Below are positions 1 to 5,256 of a stretch of DNA of 5,256 nucleotides, in pieces. Origin of the DNA: Candidatus Hydrothermota bacterium (GTDB taxonomy: Bacteria > Hydrothermota > Hydrothermia > B15-G9); contig QNDP01000124.1 in the NCBI GenBank assembly GCA_003645975.1, forward strand, positions 1-5,256, written 5' to 3'. The notes beneath the pieces are model-generated. The model was given only the letters and a program-made list of their open reading frames with translations, did no database searches and was not told where the DNA came from. Numbering within the stretch: the stretch's first letter is position 1; each line of letters opens with the position of its first letter. The position numbers and the translations under genes are program-made.

Positions 1-1
1 C

Positions 2-514
2 CAATTCCTGAAGAATCAGGAGAAATTCAGGAGACTCGGCGCACGGATACCGAAAGGCGTCCTGCTTGTAGGACCACCCGGAACGGGCAAAACCCTTCTG
101 GCAAGAGCTGTTGCGGGCGAAGCGGGCGTGCCCTTCATCTCGATCTCCGGTTCGGACTTCGTTGAACTGTTCGTCGGTGTCGGTGCCGCACGCGTTAGAG
201 ACCTGTTCGCACAGGCAAGGCGGAACAAGCCGTGCATAGTTTTCATCGACGAGCTTGATGCCGTAGGAAGACTGCGCGGCTTCGGAGTCGGAGGGCACGA
301 GGAGCGTGAGCAGACGCTGAACCAGCTCCTTGTCGAAATGGACGGCTTCGATTCATCCGAAGGGATCATCGTTTTGGCAGCGACTAACCGACCGGATGTG
401 CTTGATCCTGCGCTCCTTAGACCCGGACGGTTCGATAAAAGAATCGTGGTCGGACTGCCCGACCTGAAGGGACGAGAGGAGATCCTGAAGATACACCTGA
501 AGCGGATAAAATAG
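2..514 (+). CDS. ftsH: ATP-dependent zinc metalloprotease FtsH, AAA+ domain part (5' partial, ends at in-frame TAG)
   Basis: This is the ATPase half of FtsH, the membrane-anchored AAA+ protease that unfolds and degrades membrane and short-lived cytosolic proteins. The reading frame is open from base 2, so the gene begins off the left edge and the N-terminal membrane segments are missing. Numbering residues from base 2, the sequence shows Walker A GPPGTGKT (24-31), the pore loop FVGVGA (57-62), Walker B with VFIDE (D83, E84), and the second region of homology with [19 protein letters not shown] and two arginine fingers (R140, R143). The frame stops at TAG after HLKRIK. In FtsH homologues this point continues directly into the AAA lid with a conserved Leu-Ala-x-Asp-x-Asp stretch, and that stretch follows here in the same frame. 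The GTG at 128 is an internal Val, not a start. Family identity is very secure. Whether this fragment is a separate polypeptide is doubtful, because it lacks the lid and the protease domain. Confidence 0.93.
   Translation, partial: QFLKNQEKFRRLGARIPKGVLLVGPPGTGKTLLARAVAGEAGVPFISISGSDFVELFVGVGAARVRDLFAQARRNKPCIVFIDELDAVGRLRGFGVGGHEEREQTLNQLLVEMDGFDSSEGIIVLAATNRPDVLDPALLRPGRFDKRIVVGLPDLKGREEILKIHLKRIK
512..514 (+). other. ftsH: In-frame TAG interrupting ftsH
   Basis: TAG lies between HLKRIK and [10 protein letters not shown] with no change of frame. In E. coli FtsH, as I remember it, the equivalent stretch reads H-M-R-R-V-P-L-A-P-D-I-D, so the stop falls on the conserved Leu. A single T-to-A change from TTG would explain it. 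Possible meanings are a sequencing or assembly error, a real nonsense mutation, or amber suppression or recoding. Confidence 0.85.
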
Positions 515-523
515 GCTAAGGAT

Positions 524-1393
524 GTGGATCCCAAGAAGATAGCAAGGAGCACATCCGGATTCTCAGGCGCAGACCTCGCCAACCTCGTCAACGAGGCCGC
601 TCTGCTCGCAGCAAAAGAGGGACGCGATGCGGTTACCATGCGCGACTTCGAGGAGGCGCTGGACAAACTCGTGATGGGACTCGCACGAAAAAGCATCGTG
701 ATGAGCGAAGAGGACAAAAGGTTGACCGCATATCATGAGGCAGGCCATGCACTTGTGGCTAAACTCCTGCCTGACCCGGATCCCATCCACAAGGTTACGA
801 TAATACCGAGAGGGATGTCGCTCGGTTCGACCGCACAGATGCCGCTCGACGACCGCCTCCATTACACGAAAGATTATATCGAGCGCAAACTTGCCACGCT
901 TATGGGCGGGCGCGCCGCCGAAAAGATAGCGCTCAACACCGAAAGCGTCGGCGCCGCCAACGACCTCGAACGCGCAAGTCAGATCGCTCGACGCATGGTA
1001 ACCGAATGGGGCATGTCCGAAAGGTTGGGTCCTATCTCCTTCGGTCGATACGCAGAAATGACTGAAAATCCGTCCGCTTGGCCCACTCAGACCATGAGAC
1101 CCTACTCCGAAGAGACCGCAAAGCTCATAGACGACGAGATCAGAAGGATCCTTCGCAAGGCTATGGAACGAGCCGAGCGGATCATCCGCGAAAATATGGA
1201 TGTGCTGCATGAAATCGTGAACCGACTGCTTCAGAAGGAGACGATCACCGGAGACGAACTTGACCAGATCATCCGAGAGGTTAAAGGGATAGAACCTCCT
1301 GACATCACTGGACATACGAAGAAAGACAAGGTCGATGCGGGAGACTCCGATGACTTGGGAGATGAAGATGGAGACCGAACCGAATCAGCTTGA
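524..1393 (+). CDS. ftsH: FtsH C-terminal part: AAA lid and M41 zinc peptidase domain
   Basis: This continues ftsH after the TAG, in the same frame. Numbering from the GTG at 524, the lid and sensor-2 region comes first ([20 protein letters not shown], about 11-30). It is followed by the M41 metallopeptidase with zinc motif HEAGH (71-75, bases 734-748) and the third ligand Asp in GAANDLERA (D147, bases 962-964). IIPRG, GGRAAE and [11 protein letters not shown] are also typical of FtsH. The tail after about residue 260 is acidic and low in complexity ([11 protein letters not shown]), as in many FtsH proteins. The GTG at 524 is only the first possible restart: no Shine-Dalgarno stands at a useful distance, and a start there would split the AAA lid. 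The parsimonious reading is one gene from off-window to 1393 with an internal stop. The 3' end overlaps the DUF4870 gene. Confidence 0.9.
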   Translation: MDPKKIARSTSGFSGADLANLVNEAALLAAKEGRDAVTMRDFEEALDKLVMGLARKSIVMSEEDKRLTAYHEAGHALVAKLLPDPDPIHKVTIIPRGMSLGSTAQMPLDDRLHYTKDYIERKLATLMGGRAAEKIALNTESVGAANDLERASQIARRMVTEWGMSERLGPISFGRYAEMTENPSAWPTQTMRPYSEETAKLIDDEIRRILRKAMERAERIIRENMDVLHEIVNRLLQKETITGDELDQIIREVKGIEPPDITGHTKKDKVDAGDSDDLGDEDGDRTESA

Positions 1394-1734
1394 GGAGAAA
1401 GAGGAGCGAGTTCCGGCAGCCTTGTGCCATCTGGCGGCCTTCGCCGGTTTCTCCCTACTGTTTGTCGGCCACATTCTCGGACCTCTGGTCGTCTGGCTGC
1501 TCAAACGGGATACATCGGTTTTCATCGATGAACACGGCAAGGAATCCCTGAACTTTCAGCTTTCTATCACACTGTATTCCATTGTCGCTCTGTTGCTTGT
1601 CGTGTTTTTTCATCGGTTTCGTCCTGATCTTGGGACTTCTGATCCTCGATGCGGTCATGGTGGTGGTCGCTGCGGTTCACGCCGGCGATGGGTTGAGCTA
1701 CCGTTACCCATTCACCATCAGATTCATCAAATGA
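1368..1734 (+). CDS. DUF4870 family small membrane protein, frameshifted in a T6 run
   Basis: This is a small integral membrane protein of unknown function, family DUF4870. In frame from 1368 an acidic N-terminus ([13 protein letters not shown]) leads to ALCHLAAFAGF, GHILGPLVVWLLKRD, and F-I-D-E-H-G-K-E-S-L-N-F-Q, all hallmarks of the family. At T6 (1605-1610) the frame moves to an Arg-rich, polar tail ending at 1790 that does not fit a membrane protein. The frame one base on, 1609-1734, instead encodes a hydrophobic helix (FIGFVLILGLLILDAV) and the family's usual C-terminus YRYPFTIRFIK before TGA. With five T the product would be about 121 residues with about three membrane segments. ATG 1368 is preferred because GGGAG (1357-1361) lies 6 bases upstream. 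ATG 1350 has an equal GGGAG (1339-1343) and remains possible. Either start overlaps the end of ftsH, which suggests co-transcription. The frameshift may be a sequence error, a mutation or slippage. Confidence 0.8.
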
Positions 1735-1867
1735 GGGATATGTCAAAGCCTTCGGAACAATCGATAAAACTCGGATTTCCTAAGAATTGATCTTTCAATG
1801 TCAAAATCGATGCTTTAAGTTTTAGCATCAATGAAAACACATCTTTCAAAAAATTGGAGGGGATAAC
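1735..1867 (+). promoter_or_regulatory. AT-rich intergenic spacer with two weak hairpins and a strong ribosome binding site
   Basis: This spacer lies between the restored end of the DUF4870 gene and the VIT-vWA gene. It is visibly richer in A and T than the flanking genes. It holds a small hairpin ATTGA-TCTT-TCAAT (1786-1799). A second hairpin, GATGCT (1809-1814) with AGCATC (1824-1829) around a 9-base loop, extends by two more pairs past a mismatch. Neither is followed by a T tract, so a classical intrinsic terminator is not supported. GGAGGGG (1856-1862) is a very good Shine-Dalgarno, with 7 bases between GGAGG and ATG 1868. A promoter for the downstream operon is plausible here, but I see no convincing -35/-10 pair on the + strand. 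Confidence 0.4.
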
Positions 1868-4027
1868 ATGAAGTTGGCGAAGCTTAAGGTGTTGACACTC
1901 TTGATGTTCCTAACTTTTGGACTTTATGCGGACGGGATCATCATTCCCGATCCTGTTCCACATCCTCCGATTCCCGGTCCCCATTACCTGAACATCAATT
2001 ATCACAAAGTTAGGATAGACATAGAGGACAATGTGGCTCAAGTTGTTGTTGACCAAGAGTTTGAAAACCCATACAGCTTCCGTATCGAGGGCACTTATAT
2101 CTTCCCGTTGCCAGAGGACGCCACGATTTCCAGCTTCTCGCTCGTTATGGATGGCAAGGAGATAAAAGGCGAAGTCCTTGAAAGGGACAAAGCCCGTCAG
2201 ATTTACCAAGAGCTGCTTCGTAAGAGCATGGATCCCGCTTTGCTTGAGTATTACGACAAAAACATGTTCAGAGCTCGGATCTTCCCGCTTAATCCGCACA
2301 AGACCAGCGAAGTCAAACTGAGTTACGAGCACATCGTGCCGCTGAGCGGCGATTTCTACAAATTCGTCTATCCCTTGAAAATCGATGCGCTTACACTCGA
2401 ACCGATGGGTGAAATCGAGATAGAAGTGCATGTCAAAACGCAGAACCCGTTGAAAACCATATTCTCGCCGACCCATGAGGTCGAGGTCGAGCGAATCGAC
2501 GAATACAATGCTGTGGTCAAGTTCAAAGCCGACGCCTACCGTCCAACCGCCGATTTCGAGCTTTTCTATTCTGCATCGCCGAAGGAATTCGACATCAGGT
2601 TGTTATCGCACAAACTGCCGAACAAAGACGGCTTTTTCATGCTCACGGTCTCGCCCGGCTACCTGCCCAAAGGCCTCAAACCCATATCGAAGGATATCGT
2701 TTTTGTGTTGGATGTGTCCGGAAGCATGTCAGGAGACAAGATTGAACAGGCCAAAGAGGGACTCCTCTACATCCTCAACCATCTCGATTCCAAAGACAAT
2801 TTCAACATCATAGCCTTCTCAAACGATGTCGAACTGCTCTTTGAGCATCTCGTTCCGGCCAGCAAGCTTAACATCCAGACGGCTAAGAAATTCGTCGAAG
2901 ACCTTGAGGCCAATGGCGGCACGAACATCATCGACGCTCTGGATGAGGCAATAGAGCAGCTTCCAATGCGCTCGTCCCGCCCGAAATACATCGTTTTCCT
3001 GACCGACGGCCAACCGACCATCAAAGAGACGAACGATGAGCGCATCATCGAGCACATCCAACGCAAACTGGGCGATGAACGGATGTTCATCTTCGGCGTC
3101 GGCTACGATGTGAACACCTACCTTTTGGACAAACTGGCGGAGATCAGCTTGGGCACAGTCGATTATGTGCAGCCGGGCGCCGACTTGGAAGTGGTTTTGT
3201 CCGGATTTTACAACAAGATAGCCTATCCTGCCCTTGTCGAGCCGCAACTGAGGATAAAAGGCGTCAGGGTCTATGCGGTCTATCCCGAACACATGCCCGA
3301 CCTGTTTTACGGCTCGCAGGTGGTCATCGTCGGCCGATACAAACATCCGGGCGGTGAAGCGACCATCGTCGTGCGCGGCAAGCGCAACGATAGCTCTTTG
3401 GTCTTCACCAAATCGGTCGAACTGCCGAGAATCCAACGAGGTTATGATTTCATTCCGAGAATCTGGGCCAGAAGGCGCGTGGCCGAACTGCTTGCCGAGA
3501 TAAAACTTCACGGTGAACGCAAAGAACTTGTCGATGAAATCGTCGATCTCGGCACAACTTACGGCATCGTAACGCCCTACACATCGTTCCTTGTTACTGA
3601 ACAGGTGGAGGAGCTTGCCTATGAGGGAATGTCTCGACCGCAAGGCGGAAAATTCGGACTGCCAACTTTGGGCGTTCCGCCTCCGGCCGCTGCTCCTGCT
3701 CCAACTCAAAAGGTTGGACGCCAAGCTTTTGCGTATTCACAAAGGGTCTCCAAACTCAAGCAGCAGGTTACCGCAATGGAGGAACCTCAATATGAGGTCG
3801 CTATGAAGGTCAAAGTCGTCGGGGATAAGACATTCGAGCTTAGAGATTCAATCTGGGTTGATCTGGATTACGATTCCACTGCTTGCAAGAAAACGGTCGA
3901 AATCAAGTTCGGGAGCACCAAGTATTTCAAGCTTCTGAACGAAAAGCCAAAGCTGGCAAAATACTTATCCGTCGGCAAATATGTGATCGTGGTTTACAAA
4001 GGTGTGTGCTACAAAATCACAGAATGA
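1868..4027 (+). CDS. Secreted VIT domain and von Willebrand factor A domain protein
   Basis: This is a 719-residue protein of the inter-alpha-trypsin-inhibitor-like VIT plus vWA family, probably an exported adhesion or protein-binding factor. Its partner is unknown. The N-terminus is a signal peptide (Lys at 2, 5 and 7, hydrophobic 8-20, likely cleavage after A21). A proline-rich stretch (27-38) precedes the VIT domain (about 40-165; EGTYIFPLPEDATISSF, ERDKARQIYQ, FRARIFPL). The vWA domain spans about 275-450 and has a complete metal-binding MIDAS site: DVSGS (D282, S284, S286), T352 in GGTN, and D380 in FLTDG. After a beta-rich region and DLGTTYGIVTPYTSFLVTE (560-578) comes a Pro/Ala-rich linker (about 599-613). 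A C-terminal domain (about 642-719) holds the only two cysteines, C673 and C714. No LPXTG motif, C-terminal membrane helix or lipobox is visible, so the protein is probably periplasmic or released. The start is supported by the signal peptide and the Shine-Dalgarno. The stop overlaps the archease start. Confidence 0.92.
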   Translation: MKLAKLKVLTLLMFLTFGLYADGIIIPDPVPHPPIPGPHYLNINYHKVRIDIEDNVAQVVVDQEFENPYSFRIEGTYIFPLPEDATISSFSLVMDGKEIKGEVLERDKARQIYQELLRKSMDPALLEYYDKNMFRARIFPLNPHKTSEVKLSYEHIVPLSGDFYKFVYPLKIDALTLEPMGEIEIEVHVKTQNPLKTIFSPTHEVEVERIDEYNAVVKFKADAYRPTADFELFYSASPKEFDIRLLSHKLPNKDGFFMLTVSPGYLPKGLKPISKDIVFVLDVSGSMSGDKIEQAKEGLLYILNHLDSKDNFNIIAFSNDVELLFEHLVPASKLNIQTAKKFVEDLEANGGTNIIDALDEAIEQLPMRSSRPKYIVFLTDGQPTIKETNDERIIEHIQRKLGDERMFIFGVGYDVNTYLLDKLAEISLGTVDYVQPGADLEVVLSGFYNKIAYPALVEPQLRIKGVRVYAVYPEHMPDLFYGSQVVIVGRYKHPGGEATIVVRGKRNDSSLVFTKSVELPRIQRGYDFIPRIWARRRVAELLAEIKLHGERKELVDEIVDLGTTYGIVTPYTSFLVTEQVEELAYEGMSRPQGGKFGLPTLGVPPPAAAPAPTQKVGRQAFAYSQRVSKLKQQVTAMEEPQYEVAMKVKVVGDKTFELRDSIWVDLDYDSTACKKTVEIKFGSTKYFKLLNEKPKLAKYLSVGKYVIVVYKGVCYKITE

Positions 4028-4440
4028 CTATGGGCTTCAAAGTGTTAGACCACACAGCAGACTTTGGAATTAGGGTATGGGCAGACACGAAAAGCGGCCT
4101 TTTCGAGGAGGCCGCAAGGGCATTGTTCACCGAGATGTTGCGGGACATCAATGCGATTGAACCCAAACAAGTCGTCGAATTCGAGCTTGAAGGCGAAACC
4201 GATGAGGACCTCATGGTCGCTTGGCTCTCGGAACTGCTTTTCTACCTCGATGTCGATGGGCTGGCGTTCTCCAAATTTGAGGTTAAACTCGACGATGGCA
4301 AGCTGAAAGCGAGGGCCTGGGGTGATAAGGTCGAGTTGTCAAAAGAGTTACGGAAAGGGGTCAAAGCGGTTACCTACCATGAGATGAAGATCGAAAATGT
4401 CGATGGTAAGTGGCAGACCGACATAATCTTCGACACATAA
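4024..4440 (+). CDS. Archease
   Basis: Archease is a small cytosolic protein known to activate the RNA-splicing ligase RtcB by promoting its guanylylation and broadening its cofactor use. The 138-residue product has the family length. It shows the N-terminal LDHTAD motif (8-13, with the metal-binding Asp D13), a central WLSELLFYLD segment (67-76), KAVTYHEM (114-121), and a C-terminus ending in IIFDT with the conserved acidic residue D137. ATG 4024 shares ATGA with the stop of the upstream gene and has no Shine-Dalgarno of its own, which points to translational coupling. ATG 4030 would remove two residues and is the alternative. The frame is open further upstream to 3883, but that part lies inside the VIT-vWA gene and has no archease similarity. 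No rtcB is visible in the window, although archease genes often sit beside it. Confidence 0.93.
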   Translation: MTMGFKVLDHTADFGIRVWADTKSGLFEEAARALFTEMLRDINAIEPKQVVEFELEGETDEDLMVAWLSELLFYLDVDGLAFSKFEVKLDDGKLKARAWGDKVELSKELRKGVKAVTYHEMKIENVDGKWQTDIIFDT

Positions 4441-4445
4441 GTCCG

Positions 4446-4805
4446 ATGAAAATTTTGGTGTCCAAAGAGTTCAAATTTGATGCCGCTCACAATCTCACCC
4501 GTTACAAAGGCAAATGTGAACGGTTACACGGACACACCTATCGGCTCAGGGTTACGGTCGAAGGCACACTGAACGATGAGGACATGGTGATCGATTTCGG
4601 CGAGCTGAAGCAGATCGTTCAAGAAAAAATCATCAACCTGTTGGATCACAGCTACCTGAACGATATGTTCGACAATCCTACGACCGAGCGCGTGGCGCTC
4701 TGGATCTGGAATCAGCTTCAGGATGCCCTAAACGGACCAAATTACAAGCTCAAAGAAGTCATTCTGTGGGAGACGGAGACGAGTTTCGTGCGGGTTACGG
4801 ATTGA
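4446..4805 (+). CDS. queD: 6-carboxytetrahydropterin synthase (QueD / 6-pyruvoyl-tetrahydropterin synthase family)
   Basis: In the QueD role this enzyme turns 7,8-dihydroneopterin triphosphate into 6-carboxy-5,6,7,8-tetrahydropterin, an early step in making the 7-deazaguanine base of queuosine in tRNA. The 119-residue length is normal. The three zinc ligands are H15 (in DAAH), H28 and H30 (in HGH). Catalytic residues are C24, D67 and H68 (LLDHSYLND), and E109 (in WETE) matches the pterin-binding Glu. PTTE (78-81) is the usual PTxE motif. The active-site string is CERLHGH (24-30), which satisfies both the QueD pattern CxxxHGH and the PTPS-III pattern ExxHGH, so a folate-pathway or dual role is possible. 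ATG 4446 is chosen because it gives the family's normal N-terminus. The open frame from 4410 would add unrelated residues from inside archease. The start lies 5 bases after the archease stop, so the gene is last in the operon. No clear Shine-Dalgarno is seen. Confidence 0.93.
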   Translation: MKILVSKEFKFDAAHNLTRYKGKCERLHGHTYRLRVTVEGTLNDEDMVIDFGELKQIVQEKIINLLDHSYLNDMFDNPTTERVALWIWNQLQDALNGPNYKLKEVILWETETSFVRVTD

Positions 4806-4839
4806 ACTGAGCGCCCTTGCGGCTTACGGGCGGCCGCCC
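4806..4839. other. Convergent gene junction with GC-rich inverted repeats
   Basis: The 18-base gap between queD and the transcarbamylase gene, plus the end of the latter, can form a 5-bp stem CGCCC (4812-4816) / GGGCG (4828-4832) with an 11-base loop. GGGCGGCCGCCC (4828-4839) is a perfect 12-base palindrome encoding the final MGGRP region. No T tract follows on either strand, so a role as a shared bidirectional terminator is only a weak guess. Confidence 0.25.
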
Positions 4840-5256
4840 ATTGTCAGCGCAAGCACCGCTTTCGCCGTGTGTAACCTGTTCTCCGCTTCGTCGTAGATGA
4901 TCGAGTTCGGACTGTCTAACACGGCATCGACGACTTCCTTGTTCCTGTCCGCCGGAAGTGCGTGCATGACCTTAGCATCGGGTTTTGCGAGTTTGAACCG
5001 TTCTTCGGTCAAAATCCAATCCTTGTGCTTTTCGAGATTCGCTTTCATCTCCGCCTTCACTTCATCGGAATCGTCGTAATCCTCGAAGTAAGCGAAGCCG
5101 CCCCAGTTTTTGGGGATGACTATGTCTGCATCGCGCACGGCCTCATCCATATCGCCGACGAATTCAAGCTTTCCGCCGTTGGCTTCGGCGTTCTTTTTGG
5201 CCTTCTCGACAATCTCCTTTTGCAGCGGGAACTCTTCGGGATGAGCCACCACCACA
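4824..5256 (-). CDS. Carbamoyltransferase, ornithine/N-acetylornithine type, C-terminal part (5' end off window)
   Basis: This is the last 143 residues of a transcarbamylase, the family that transfers the carbamoyl group of carbamoyl phosphate to ornithine or an acylated ornithine in arginine synthesis. The 5' part lies beyond the right edge, so the GTG codons at 5255-5247 are internal Val. Numbering from the first full codon, the visible motifs are VVVAHPEEF (1-9), DADIVIPKNWGGF (42-54), HKDWILTEE (77-85), MHALPADRN (97-105) and DEAENRLHTAKAVLAL (122-137). The carbamoyl-phosphate-binding HCLP motif is present as HALP. The SMG loop of classical ornithine carbamoyltransferase is absent. Instead K-N-W and a longer insert before HKDW recall the knotted N-acetylornithine carbamoyltransferase and YgeW enzymes. 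A database might label it argF, but the substrate-specific half is outside the window, so I give no symbol. It converges with queD, leaving 18 bases between their stops. Confidence 0.87.
   Translation of the reverse strand, partial: VVVAHPEEFPLQKEIVEKAKKNAEANGGKLEFVGDMDEAVRDADIVIPKNWGGFAYFEDYDDSDEVKAEMKANLEKHKDWILTEERFKLAKPDAKVMHALPADRNKEVVDAVLDSPNSIIYDEAENRLHTAKAVLALTMGGRP

Noticed and set aside
128..130. GTG as a start of ftsH
   Set aside because: The frame is open to the left edge with the complete Walker A motif upstream, so this codon is an internal Val.
16..717. Long minus-strand open frame opposite ftsH
   Set aside because: It is Ser/Arg-rich, has no recognisable domain, and lies antisense to strongly conserved FtsH motifs. 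It is a codon-usage shadow.
1799..1804. Perfect TTGACA on the minus strand (TGTCAA on the plus strand) as a -35 box
   Set aside because: No acceptable -10 sequence lies 16-18 bases downstream on that strand, and there is no divergent gene to serve.
2819..3724. 301-residue minus-strand open frame opposite the VIT-vWA gene
   Set aside because: It lies wholly antisense to the vWA domain and following region, with no family signature and no ribosome binding context.
3883..4023. Upstream extension of the archease reading frame
   Set aside because: It lies inside the VIT-vWA gene in another frame, and the encoded residues do not resemble archease. ATG 4024 with the ATGA overlap is the better start.
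4828..4839. 12-base palindrome GGGCGGCCGCCC as a regulatory site
   Set aside because: It lies in the coding end of the transcarbamylase gene, where Gly-Gly-Arg codons readily produce it. There is no T tract or second copy.
1..5256. CRISPR arrays, tRNA or rRNA genes, insertion sequences and defence systems
   Set aside because: No spaced repeats, tRNA-like clover leaf, transposase, terminal inverted repeats or defence-type domains were seen on either strand.

Overview
The window looks like an ordinary bacterial chromosome segment of moderate GC. It does not look like a plasmid, phage or defence island. Stop codons are TGA and TAA, so a standard bacterial code fits. The gene families (FtsH, DUF4870, a secreted VIT/vWA protein, archease, QueD, a transcarbamylase) are widespread. 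Archease plus a VIT-vWA protein with a signal peptide would suit a deep-branching or uncultured Gram-negative-type lineage, but nothing here fixes the taxon. No RNA gene, IS element, CRISPR array or origin was seen.

Left part (1-1734, + strand): the 3' two thirds of ftsH, the membrane AAA+ zinc protease, starts off the left edge. It is interrupted by an in-frame TAG (512-514) inside the AAA lid, at a position normally occupied by Leu. Homology continues in the same frame on both sides. A small DUF4870 membrane protein gene overlaps the end of ftsH. It is also broken: an apparent one-base excess in a run of six T (1605-1610) moves its conserved C-terminus into another frame. These may be sequence errors, early gene decay or recoding, and the window alone cannot decide.

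Middle (1735-1867): an AT-rich spacer with two weak hairpins, then a strong Shine-Dalgarno.

Middle to right (1868-4805, + strand): a compact three-gene run. A 719-residue exported VIT-vWA protein is followed, with an ATGA overlap, by archease (activator of the RtcB RNA ligase). Five bases later comes a 6-carboxytetrahydropterin synthase (QueD family) whose active-site motif combines the QueD and PTPS-III signatures. The last two genes share an RNA/tRNA theme (RNA ligation and queuosine synthesis). The link to the vWA protein is only positional.

Right end (4824-5256, - strand): the C-terminal part of an ornithine/N-acetylornithine-type carbamoyltransferase, convergent with queD. It lacks the SMG loop of classical ornithine carbamoyltransferases and has Ala in place of the usual Cys of HCLP.

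I found no convincing wholly new system. The points most worth checking are the interrupted ftsH, the frameshifted DUF4870 gene, the QueD motif and the transcarbamylase active site.
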